Shown here one piece after another: positions 1 through 10,230 of a stretch of 64,000 nucleotides of DNA. Location: NCBI RefSeq assembly GCF_032362555.1, contig NC_083520.1, forward strand, positions 8,618,001-8,682,000, read 5' to 3'. A program made the position numbers and the translations under genes. The notes under the pieces were generated by a model. That model worked only from the letters and a program-made list of their open reading frames with translations. It did no database searches and was not told the DNA's origin. Origin of the DNA: Amyelois transitella (lineage: Eukaryota; Arthropoda; Insecta; Lepidoptera; Pyralidae). The first letter of the stretch is position 1. Each line of letters begins with the position of its first letter.

Positions 1-3000
1 AACAAACTTATTTCGTCATCAGTCTTATTACTATCACTTGTAGAGTTCGAATTGTCTTTGTTACTTTTTATCGAATCTTTCCGTATGTTTGTGCCTGGGA
101 TATAGTCGTTTTTATTCTTGAGCGTCGGGCTTAGGTATTGGGATATGTGGTTTTTGCTGTCCTGAAATGAAAAATATTGTATGTCAAGTTGCTAGAAGCG
201 TTCAAATTGCAATGTACAACTACAGCCTATAATTTATGGTAAGCGTGTATGATAATGTGTGGAAATATTTTTTGCGCTGAGCTGAGAATCAATCATTATT
301 CATTCATACCGATCAGAATTTTAATGTAAAATTTTCTTATGAATAATATAAGATTACTTTTGAGATTAGAAAGAGTTATTGATGTTTTTTCCAAGTTTCT
401 CTGCAGGGAGCTCTATCACGCGGAAATAGAAGCTAACTTGCAATGTTTTTGGGTTTGTTATGCGGTTTTGATATGCAGTAGAGTGTATTACACAAAGGTT
501 TACAAAAGTGTTGTAGTAATTTACCTGGTGGCTTGTCGAAGTATTTTCAAACGTGTCTCGACTGAGCCCCACGTCATTCAGCACCTGTATGCGTCAAAAT
601 ACATAAAATCACATCTAGTTCTCAGAGGTGTATGTACAGTCCTAAGTAAGCAAAGATCATTAACAAAAATAAAAGGCAAGACGCACAACTTTAAATCTTA
701 TGACAGTTTTTCGAGTTATTTAGATAATATTTTCATCCATAAGATATGGATCGTAAAAGGCGACTAAAAGAAAGGCTTTTAAACTCGGGATTCTTCTTGT
801 TGGCGATGGACTATCAACCTGTCACTATGGAGCCCTAAGAGTTAGAGTGGTTCTCTTTTCTTTTTATAGGTGCCGGGAACCACACATCGGTCATATATTC
901 ATTCAGGATAATATAAAAATATATTCGAGATATACTATAAAACAAACTCGCTTCCCGCGTCTTTAATCCACCTTTATAGCTGAACTTTGATTACCATATA
1001 CGTCACATTCCTATGTTGGAGGGAGATTCTTTGATTTGTGCAATAGAGTATAGAGTGATAAGCTATTGCCGCGCATCGGAATTCGAATCGGTAAGGTGCC
1101 CGTTTAAAACGCGTGTTGCAGTCATCAAATTACAACGCGGCCATGAACCAATAACTATTTTTGAAGTTACGTACATTAGTTTTATTACCAACTGATGCTC
1201 TGACGGTGAGGAAAAACATCGTATAGAACCCTGCACATTTAGGCAACAGGAACCAGTAAATATATAATCCAAAACGGGCTAGGTTACCATGCAAAGTTTA
1301 CAGAGGTCAGACGGTAGTCGCTTCGTGTAAAAACCTGACTCGCCCAATCCAGGATCCACAGTCGAGGGCACACCCCGGGCTCCTCTCCAGAGATGGTGGG
1401 GATGCAATCTGGACTACAGCTTAGAAGACGAGGGGTAAGCAGTGACAAGAGATAAGGTTGTATGGTAAGGGATAGGCTTACATACTTGGGATTCTTTTTT
1501 AGGCGATGGGCCAGCAACCTGTCACTATTTGAATCTCAATTTTATATTAAAGCCAAACAGCTGAACGTGGCTTATCAGTGTTTACAAGACTGTTGTCTCT
1601 GTCTACCCCGCAGGGGATATAGACGTGTGTGTATGTGTGTGTGCGGTGACCTGCAGCTTGTGCTGCAGCAGCGGCCACAGCAGGTCGTCGGCGGTGCGGC
1701 GCGCCAGCAGGTAGCGCGCGCGCACGCCGCCCGCGCGGCCCAGCCGGTGCGCGCGCGACTCCGCTTGTGACAGGATCTATCACACACAAAATATATATTT
1801 TTTCTTAGAAACCTTCGTAAGCACTCCTCCACGTTATTTTACATTACAACAAATCTAAGTTTTATCTAATATATTAGTACAAACATACATAAAATCAACC
1901 ACCGGATCCCTCTCCAGAGGTGTGAAGATGCAACCGGGACTAAGACCAGGAAGAAGAAGACTCTTATACAGTTACTTTGAATCAATGAGCTATATAAAAT
2001 CTCGGAATCAGTATCAATAATAGAATACAAAACCGCAATAAAATAAAAAAAATCTAATTTTTGTATGAAAAAATTCCCTAATTCGCAAAACAAATGGTTA
2101 GCAACGTATTCAATGACCTAGTTTTATCGCTAGGTACCTACGTACAAACCCCTCCGCCTCCGCCCCGCTTGCCAGACAATTAGTCGCCCACACGCATTCG
2201 TCACGGGACCATTGTGCGCAGGAGCAATTTTTCTGCCGCGAATCGGGAACGTACGCCATGTCGTACCTAAGTATTCTTCGCGAAAATATTATGAAATAGT
2301 TCGATTTAAAGAGTATGTTGTCACTGCGTGTTCGAATATACATTTTAAAATGGTCAAAATTTACACCACCTATTTAACCTCTCATCGCACCAATATAGGT
2401 ATTTTAACGACTAAAACGCCTACAGGTTTAGTTATTCACGATAATAAATTCTGTGTTTTGACAGTCTTCAGCCCGAGAAGTATGAAGGAAAAAATTGCAA
2501 CTTAAAGATCAGATTTTCGTAACTAGTTATGGTATGAGTGCAGCGGTCAACGAACTTCGCCGCCCGGCCGTAGTAAGTATATACCTACCTGTCTACTCTA
2601 CGCGCAGCTGATTACGCGACGCTCGGTGTCTCTCCGATAGGGAATTTTCGAGGTATTTTAAAAATCAATTTTTTTTTTTGGTTTTGACTATTAAGCGAGA
2701 TTATTATAAGAGAACATGTATTTTTTACATACATACATAAAATCACGCCTCTTTCCCGGTGGGGTAGGCAGAGACTACCTCTTTCCACTTGCCACGATCT
2801 CTGCATACTTCCTTCGCTTCATCCACATTCATAACTCTCTTCATGCAAGCTCGGCGGTTTCTGGTACTTTTGACCTGACCCTTTACCAGGACGTCCTTAA
2901 TTTCATCAAGATACGTTCGTCTAGGTATTCCCACTCCGACCTTTCCCTCCACACTCTCTTTGTATATCTGCTTAGTCAACCTGCTTTCATTCATCCTCTC

Positions 3001-6000
3001 CACATGACCAAACCATTTTAACTTATTATTATTTTCTTTACCCTATACATACAATACTTTCCATGAATCAAGCTACTGTATTCAAAGTCTATCTGTATAC
3101 ATACCCCAGGGTTCCAATGCAGCTCAGCGAACAGCACCAGCCCCGCGGCGGTGAGCGTCAAGCCCGAGTTGGCCGCCGTGATGGATAACACGGCGCAACG
3201 GCAGGATGGTGTGTGTTGGAATTTGTCCACCAAATCCTTGGAAAAACAAGTCTTCCGTTGTTTGTGAATATTAACAATCAATCTAAAGAAAAGCTACCTA
3301 CTCACTTAAAAAGGAGATCAGACGGGAAAAATTAGCTTGATATTTTTATTCAGAGTCGTATATAACTCCCACTGCATACATATAATCACGTCTATATCCC
3401 GTGCGGGGAAGACAGGGCCAATAGTCTTAAGTCTTAAGCCAAAAGGCTAATGGTCCACGTTCAGCTGTATGGTATAAAGATAGAATTGAGATTCAAATAG
3501 TGACAGGTTGCCAGCCCATCGCCTAAACGAATCCCAGTGCCTATCCCTTAATCGCCTTTTAAGACATCAATAGGATGGAGTGGTCCTATTCTTTTTTCTA
3601 TTAGTGCCGGCAACCACACGGCGCTTCCACTCTCTTATAAACTTCATGTATTAGAACACACAATCGCAATCACATGGTTTCATCTATCAAAAACACGCGC
3701 AACTTTGAAATTATCGTCAATCAATTCGCTAATGCAAAAAACTCACCGCTCTAGTATTAGCAGGTGTGGATCCCACGATGCAAATATAATGCACTTGTTG
3801 TTCGTCGAGCGTCAAACTGATTGCGTTTATCACGTTGCGGTGGTGCGCGAAGATAAGGAACTTCTCTGACGTTTCGTCCAGTAGCTGCCTTACGTATTTA
3901 CTGTAACAATGCATTTTTGATTAATGTGAATTGACGTCCGATGAAAATGCTGCAGTGCAGTTTGTTCCGCCGCTTCTTCTGCACGTGCGCTTTGGAAGCG
4001 GTAGTAGTTATGATTAGATTTAAGTGATGTGACCTCAATAAGTGATACCATGTGTCCAATTTTGAAAATAAACCTATTCTATTTTATTCTGATACCAACA
4101 AGCTGTCCCATTCGGTCGCTAAAGAACTGTAGTTATTAACGAGTTTAATCTATAAAATGTAATTTTTAATAAATAATACATACATATTTATTTATTGAAA
4201 TTGATTATTCAACAAGTTATTATCTAGCTGAAGCACTGCAAATAATCTATACCTACTAATATTAGAAAGCTGAAGAGTCCGTTTCTTAGTTTGAACGCGC
4301 TAATATCAGGTACTACTGGTTCGAATTAAAATTATCTTTTTGTGTTGAATAGACCATTTATCGAGGAAGGTTTTAGGCTATATAACATCACGCTGCAACT
4401 ATTAGGAGCGAAGAAATAATGGATAATGTGAAGAAAACGGGATATTCATCCTTGAGGGCTTCAATGATGCCCAAAATAACTATTCCACGCGGACGAAGTC
4501 GCGGGCCGCAGCTTGTAATATAATAAATAGATGAATGAAGCATTATTTACCATACGGCAGGTATCTTAACTCGTGCGGTCTCACTAAAGTAAGTGATGAG
4601 GGCGGCGTGGCGGTCTTTACTATTAGATTTCTGGTATTTAGTCGCCATTTGAGATAGCTCATCGCGTTCCTCTTTGGTGAAATCAAGAAGACTTTCGTCT
4701 AATTGTACTGCTTCGCTGTAACAAAGATATACAATTAAGAGATAATCTAATAATAATAATTATAATTCCCCTCCGGGAAAGAGGCGTGATTTTTATGTAT
4801 GTATGTATGTATAAAATCTAAAATTAATACTATATTATAAATTATTAAGGACATCCTGGCAAAGGGTCAGGTTAAGAGTACCCGAAACCGCCGAGCTTGC
4901 ATGAAGAGAGTTATGAATGTGGATGAGGCGAAGGAAGTATGCAGAGATCGTGGCAAGTGGAAAGATGTAGTCTCTGCCTAGAAGGCGTGATTTTATGTAC
5001 GTTTGTATGTATGTATATAATCTTATTTTAATAATAAATGAAAAAAAAAATGCATTTTGTAACTTATAGTAATGGTAATCCTATCTATAATATTATAAAT
5101 GTAAAATAAGTTTGTTGTTTATTTCTAATCGCTTCAAGCGTTACCTACTGAACCGATCTTCATAAAATTTAATGCTTTTATATAATTAAGAGTCCGGACA
5201 AGGACAAAGACACAAGGTACCTTTCATCCCGTTAAAAACTTCCTGTGGGATTTGCGAAAAACATGTATTCTTTTGTAGGTAGCGCTATTCGTCGTTTTTA
5301 GTAGATGGCGTTTAATTAACACAGGCGAAGATTCAGTAGGTAACTAATTTAGGCAAGTTAGTCAGTGTTGATGATGTTAATTCTATAGATTGTTCTATAG
5401 CACAATATGCCGCATATTGCGATATAGAACAACCTATAGAATAAATATATTTGCCAATAGAACAATCAAAGTTACTAACATTAATGGTGTTTTATGAGGT
5501 CTAGAGATACATACATACATACATATGATCACGTCTTTATCCATTACGGGGTAGACAGAGCCAACACTCTTGAAAAGACAGATAGGCCACGTTCAGCTGT
5601 TTGGCTTAATGATAGAATTGAGATTCTAGAGATAACTGTATTATTGGATTTAATATCGGAAGGTTCCACTGGCAGAGAATGCTTTATTGCATTAACTCCA
5701 CCTGTTGTACAAAATAATATTATTATTTGGATACAAAATAAAGTTTAAATAAATAAATATTTGATATAATACCGTGTCTTTTGCTCCAAGTTGGTGAGGA
5801 CCTGTTCCTTGGTTCTCCTGATGAGGAACCTCCTCTGCAGTATGATCTGCAGCTCGGGAAGGTGGGACTGCCCGCTCATGTCCCAGCCGAAGTTGGTCTG
5901 CTTGCCGTCGCAGTATCTTTTGCCTGCAAAATTATTATAAGGTAAAATATTACAAAGATCTCTGCGTCCTGGTAAAGGGTCAGGTCAAAAGTACCCGAAA

Positions 6001-9000
6001 CCGCCGAGCTTGCATGAAGAGAGTTATGAATGTGGATGAAGCGAAGGAAGTATGCAGAGATTGTGGCAAGTGGAAAGAGGTAGTCTCTGCCTACCCCTCC
6101 GGGAAAGAGGCGTGATGTTATGTATGTATGTATCTCTGCATACTTCCTTTGCTTCATCCACATTCGTAACTCTCTTCATGCAAGCTCGGCAGTTTCGGGT
6201 ACTCCTGACCTGACCCTTTACCAGGACGTCCTTAATTTGATCAAGATATGTTCGTCTAGGTCTTCCCACTCCGACCTTTCCCTCCACACTATCCTTGTGG
6301 AGAATGTGAACAAATTAGTATAAAATGTGGATATGCATAATACATACCATATTCAGTGTATGATCCGAACAATTTCGGCTCGATTAATGACAACTGCGTA
6401 TACAATTCAGCGGGCCGACTGAGCGCGGGAGTTCCACTCAGCAATACAACTCTATGGCACTGTTTCGTGATACCGCTCAGGGCAAGTGTGCACTGGGCTT
6501 TGTGAGACTTCAGGTAGTGGGATTCATCCTGCAAAAAAAAATAACATAAAGTGATCTGCTCCAGTTGGGCTGACAGCACGTGTGGCGGCTCCCCGACGCC
6601 TGCGCTGCGGGCTGCGCCGGCACACGCTCCACGGCGACCACGAGGTGTCACGGCGGACTTCTACATCTATCTTTTGCATTACCGTGACACGTTTTTTATT
6701 CAGATAAAGGGAAACACTATAATTGCAGCCCTTTAAAGGGATATCTTCGCTGTCGTAAATTTTACTGTTATTAAAAAATAACCTACCCAATATGGGAGTA
6801 TTCGTATATTGCCAACATTTTACTTATTTTTTTCACTCCCAGATAATCACTGATATAAATTTTACTGAAAAGTCAACTTACAATGACAACTACGCCGAAT
6901 TTCTTGCTTTTCAAAAGATCTGTGTGCATGCTAGTGATTTTGTAGCTCACTATAACCACCTCTGTCTGAAACATATGTAAATAAAAAATTAATAAAAAGC
7001 AAATATCATTATTCTAAGAGAGTTATGTGAAAAAATATAATGCAATACTTTATGGCAGCCAATATTAACCCGTCTCAGCTTACTTACTTTGATGGAAAAT
7101 TCAAAAAGACAGATAATGTATGGATTCCATTTAGAGCTACACTTGATGAGCCTACGACTTCGTCCGCGCGCACATAGTTATTTTGGGCATCATTAAAGCC
7201 CTCAAGGATGAATAATTTTCCTCGTAAATATATTTTGAACATTTATGGTAAGTATGTACATACATGTCTATCGGCGACCAGCTGAGCATCTTTCCCCGTG
7301 GTCAATGTGACGATATTCATCATTGGAACGGACGGGAGTAACTCGTGGATTTTGCTCTGCCACGTTTCTCTGAAACAATGAATTTACGAGAGAAGAATAT
7401 ATTTAAGACTAGAGGCCGCCCGCGACTTCGTCCGCATGGAAACCCTATCAATCCCGCGGGAACTCTGGGATAAAAAGTAGCCTATGTGTTATTCTGGGTC
7501 TTCAGCTACCTACATACCAAATTTCATGGTAATCGGTTCAGTAGTTTTTGCGTGAAAGAGTAACAAACATCCATACAAACTTTCGCCTTTATAATAGTAG
7601 TAGGATTTTAAAGTTACCTCATAGAAGATGTGGTGACAATAAGCAATGGCCAGTTGTGCCTGTAATAGCTGGCTATGGCGAGCGCCTGGAAAGTTTTACC
7701 GAGGCCCATGTCGTCTGCTATCATACACCTCCCACGGCGGGATATACCGAACCTGAAACACAAGTAATACCCCTCCAAGCAAAAAAGGCTGAGAAAGACG
7801 GTCTAATTAAGGACACCATGTAATTGCATCAAGTTAAAATACACAACAAAAGCAGCTAACAAGTAGTTTGTAAAAAGATCTTAATATTATAGATACAAGG
7901 ACTTTGGCTAGCAATCTGGGAATCTTTGATAAACTGATACACCTAAACACCACTTTATTTAACATTAAATCTCAATTTGCCGTGTGGTTCCGGCACCAAT
8001 ACAAAAAAGAATAGGACCGTAAAAGGCGACTAAGGGATAGGCTTACAAACTTGGGATTCTTTTTTAGGCGATGGGCTAGCAACCTGTCACTATTTGAATC
8101 TCAATTCTATCATTAAGCCAAATAGCTAAACGTGGCCATTCAGTATTTTTAAAACTGTTGGCTCTGTCTACCCCGCAAGGGATATAGACGTGACCATATG
8201 TATGTATGTTAAATCTCAATAAAAATTCTTAGAAAAAAAAGAAAGACGAAAGATACCTGACACCTTCTTCTTGGAATGGCATTAGTTTGTGCCTTAGTGT
8301 CGCCTCTATAGGTGACAAGTCCACATTGTTAGGATCCATTGTTTGCTCCTTGAGAATCTGCAAGTGTGAAAAAGTCATAAGTAATACAGTTAATACAAGA
8401 GTAATAGATAGATAAATGTGTGTCATGATTCTCCAGGCCCAGACCCATTTGTTGTTGGATGTTTACCTTCATATTAATTAGAAAATATAGAAATTGTAAA
8501 ATCATAACTATTCGAAGTTATGTACATTAGTTTGAATACTAACGAAACAGGTGAATATGGTGAATGAAGACATTCTGAGGAAACCTGCAAATTCAGTCAA
8601 CTAGATGTGTAACCATAATCAATCCAATATGGATTAGGATCCTCTGTAAAAGTTGCGAAAGTCAGATGGGAGTTGCTTCGTGTAAAACCTGACTCACCCA
8701 ATCCAGGATCCAGTCAAAAAGCAAGCCTGTGACTTTTCTCCAGAGTGGCAAGGATGCAACTGTGACTAAATCCAGGACGAGAAGACCATAGGAATTGTAT
8801 AGTTGGTTTACTTTGGAGCTTACTTAATCTGTGTAATTTGTCAAAACAAAAATGTTGATACCTTCAAAACATATGGCGGAAGAGATCCAAGAACTATGTG
8901 TGGAGCCAGTGGTGCCACTTTACTCATCAGCACTTGGTAATCATTTATGGAGAAATTCCAAAGCTTTGAACTTGCATCTGAAATTTGTAACAGACAAATA

Positions 9001-9504
9001 AATATGTTTCAATTATAAATTAGAAAAAGTAAAAATGTGTTTTTTTAATAATGAAGATTTTACATTACTAGTACAAGTACAATGTACTGTTATATTTTAT
9101 TTTTTGTTATGTTGTTATCAATAAAAAGTTTTTGAAATATGCTCTAACTCACCATAGCTTTTAGAAGAAATTGTCTTGAACACATTTATGAGGGGGGCAC
9201 AGAACTCAGATGGCTTTACTTCAAACCTGTCTTCAGATATTAAGTATACCATACCAGTTATTACTTTACCTACAGGAATTTTAATTTCATTTTGATTGCT
9301 TGAATTCCCTGGTTTTGAATATGGATGAAAATTTCTAGTTTGACTCGGGAAATTCCTGACTGGACCACTAGACTGAAATGACGGACTACTGTGTGTTAGG
9401 ACAGGCCTAGGAGAACTTCCTTGATTTGGTGTCAGAATTTTACTCTGCCTTTTTTGTAATGCAGCCAGACGTTTTCGCTCAATTTCTTCTTTTGTGCACG
9501 ACAT
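1..9504 (-). CDS. SMARCAL1: SMARCAL1/HARP-type annealing helicase (3' partial, 14 exons seen)
   Basis: SNF2-family ATPase that re-anneals RPA-coated DNA at stalled replication forks in the nucleus. Exons in transcript order: 9504-9153, 8977-8862, 8357-8257, 7752-7618, 7369-7264, 6965-6882, 6528-6348, 5923-5773, 4715-4551, 3900-3747, 3236-3105, 1776-1651, 584-525 and 161-1 (runs off the window). All phases join, giving 674 codons so far. Residues 4-21 resemble the N-terminal RPA-binding helix. One HARP domain (about 75-140) spans exons 1-2; vertebrates have two, so this is the insect-like layout. Walker A DDMGLGKT is at 203-210, the DEAH-type box DESH at 299-302, and motif VI ([11 protein letters not shown]) at 563-573. 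The exon at 525-584 ([12 protein letters not shown]) is only 60 bp. The last exon is low-complexity, rich in Ser, Asn and Lys. Introns are packed with retrotransposon fragments. Family assignment is very sure; exact splice sites are inferred from frame and homology. Confidence 0.93.
748..885 (+). repeat. Repeat A fragment, rearranged
   Basis: 748-827 matches the middle of repeat A on the plus strand (GTAAAAGGCGACTAA, CAACCTGTCACTAT). 830-885 matches the head of the same repeat in reverse (GAGTGGTTCTCTTTT, GTGCCGGGAACCACAC). So it is a chimera of two opposite pieces. Confidence 0.7.
1155..1440 (+). repeat. Repeat C copy (interspersed, unclassified)
   Basis: Shares ordered blocks with 8515-8800: GAAGTTA[C/T]GTACATTAGTTT, GCTTCGTGTAAAA, CCTGACTC, CCCAATCCAGGATCCA and CTCTCCAGAG. 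No coding potential. SINE-like length, but no Pol III boxes recognised. Confidence 0.7.
1462..1642 (+). repeat. Repeat A copy abutting SMARCAL1 exon 12
   Basis: 5'-truncated copy from AAGGGATAGGCTTA to GACGTG plus a (TG)n-rich tail. The tail ends within 10 bp of the low-coordinate end of exon 12 (1651), so the repeat begins at about position +9 of that intron. Confidence 0.85.
1893..1972 (+). repeat. Repeat C fragment
   Basis: Contains CTCTCCAGAG..GATGCAACCGGGACTAAG..AGGAAGAAGAAGA, the 3' part of repeat C. Confidence 0.55.
2727..3026 (-). mobile_element. Repeat B: 5'-truncated non-LTR retrotransposon, longest copy
   Basis: On the minus strand it reads [18 protein letters not shown], then [34 protein letters not shown] and [12 protein letters not shown], stop, and a (TATG)n tail. 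This is the typical C-terminal end of a non-LTR reverse transcriptase frame (about 95 codons). It is the most complete copy in the window and lies in a SMARCAL1 intron. Confidence 0.85.
3376..3622 (-). repeat. Repeat A copy, near full length
   Basis: Runs from a (TATG)n tail at 3376 to the GTGCCGG..CCACACGGC head at about 3622. One small duplication (TCTTAAGTCTTAAG). Confidence 0.85.
3955..4085 (+). repeat. Repeat D copy
   Basis: Contains CCGCTTCTTCTGCAC..GGAAGCGG, as at 57388-57470, and ends in an AATAAA/TTCTATT-rich tail. Unclassified interspersed repeat. Confidence 0.55.
4250..4526 (-). mobile_element. RTE-like non-LTR retrotransposon 3' region
   Basis: On the minus strand it carries GACTTCGTCCGCGTGGAATAG, TTTTGGGCATCATTGAAG and a tail ending TTTCTAATATTAGTAGG. 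These blocks are widespread in lepidopteran RTE-type tails. No intact frame. Confidence 0.6.
4765..5026 (+). mobile_element. Two repeat B fragments
   Basis: 4765-4811 is only the last 40 bases plus tail of repeat B. 4850-5026 is a 5'-truncated copy (GTCAGGTTAAGAGTACCCGA, ATGAATGTGGATGAGGCGAA) with a deleted terminal stem region and its own TATG-rich tail. Confidence 0.8.
5084..5290 (-). mobile_element. RTE-like tail fragment
   Basis: CTACTGAACCGATCTTCATA and flanking AT-rich sequence match the reverse of the RTE-type tail seen at 7405-7606 (ATCGGTTCAGTAG). Confidence 0.5.
5381..5441. repeat. 61-nt near-perfect palindrome (SMARCAL1 intron)
   Basis: Arms 5381-5410 and 5412-5441 pair at 27 of 30 positions around a single central C. 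AT-rich, with repeated TTCTATAG motifs. No coding role is visible. Confidence 0.85.
5504..5632 (-). repeat. Repeat A copy, 5'-truncated
   Basis: (TATG)n tail followed by the 3' third of repeat A, ending at GAATTGAGATTC. Confidence 0.85.
5965..6295. mobile_element. Two repeat B copies in inverted, tail-side-facing arrangement
   Basis: 5965-6131 is a plus-strand copy ending in TATGTATGTATG. 6132-6295 is a minus-strand copy that starts directly at the tail without its own 3' end. About 95-bp arms (5968-6060 and 6133-6230) can pair around a loop of about 72 nt. Confidence 0.85.
7148..7225 (+). mobile_element. RTE-like fragment
   Basis: CGACTTCGTCCGCG, TTTTGGGCATCATTAAAG and CCTCAAGGATGAATAATTTT blocks, the same as 4430-4515 in the opposite direction. 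Confidence 0.6.
7405..7606 (+). mobile_element. RTE-like non-LTR retrotransposon 3' tail
   Basis: Contains GCGACTTCGTCCGCATGGAA, AAATTTCATGGTAATCGGTT, CAGTAGTTTTTGCGTGAAAG and a terminal TTATAATAGTAGTAGGA. This is the classic lepidopteran RTE-type 3' end. It stops 12 bp before SMARCAL1 exon 4. Confidence 0.7.
7980..8210 (+). repeat. Repeat A copy with internal deletion
   Basis: Complete head (GCCGTGTGGTTCCGGCACC) and tail (TATGTATGTATGT), but the CACTCCATCTC..GGATGTC segment is missing. Confidence 0.9.
8515..8800 (+). repeat. Repeat C copy
   Basis: Best preserved member of repeat C with 1155-1440. Includes GTTGCTTCGTGTAAAACCTG and CCCAATCCAGGATCCAG. Confidence 0.7.
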
Positions 9505-10230
9505 TGTGAAACAAATTTACATTAAATAGGTAACAAACAGAAATAAAATCGAGGAAAAAGAAACACCGTAACAGTGAAACTAATCATGAAAATATGATGA
9601 GAAATAGGTATTTTCTGAAATTTCACAAAAACAAAATTGTTTCATAGGAAGGAAAATTATTTAAATAGTTTTATGCACAGCACAGCTTAAAAAGATAAAT
9701 AAATATTTGAGTTTTGTTTTGTTTGAAACGAATAAATTGATGATTTCTTTTATATTTTGACACTATCATGACATTGACACATTCAGCTTTTTTTGGTTTA
9801 GGTTCGTTCCATACGGAACAAGCTAAAAAGACCATACTGCTGACATATTCGTCGACGAATGTTTCGTCATACGTATACATTTTTTTATATGAATAATAAC
9901 ATAAATACGCAATTACTGATGTTCTGTTTCTTGCTTTAATGGATAAACTTATTAGATATATAAATTATCTACAATAACATCCCAGATAACTTATTTACTT
10001 TAAAATGAGCCGCATTAAAAAACGCGAAAAATTTTATATTCCCTCAGAACGAAGCGTACAAAATGGACATTGAACTTTGAATTTAATCAAATGTCAAACT
10101 TTAAATTTTTGTAGGTACTAGAAGGCAGCTGTGTAGTCTAAGCTGTTCGTATCTTATTAGGAAGTAGGAAATAAGTTCAGTTTTTATTATTAGTAATTAA
10201 TCTCCTGTACGATATAACGACCGTGCTAAA
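9505..10230. promoter_or_regulatory. Shared divergent 5' region of SMARCAL1 and the carnitine carrier
   Basis: This 726-bp stretch separates the ATG of the minus-strand helicase gene from the ATG of the plus-strand carrier gene, so it must hold both 5' UTRs and both promoters. I see no clear TATA box. A 14-bp perfect palindrome (ATTCGTCGACGAAT) lies at 9847-9860. A 69-codon minus-strand reading frame at 9671-9880 resembles nothing I know. Promoter function is inferred from position only. Confidence 0.5.

Noticed and set aside
339..767. 142-codon plus-strand frame
   Set aside because: It lies antisense to SMARCAL1 exon 13 (525-584), ends inside a repeat A fragment and has no recognisable domain.
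9671..9880. 69-codon minus-strand frame in the SMARCAL1/carrier promoter region
   Set aside because: No recognisable domain. The position in a divergent 5' region and the Lys/Phe/Ile-rich end suggest chance.
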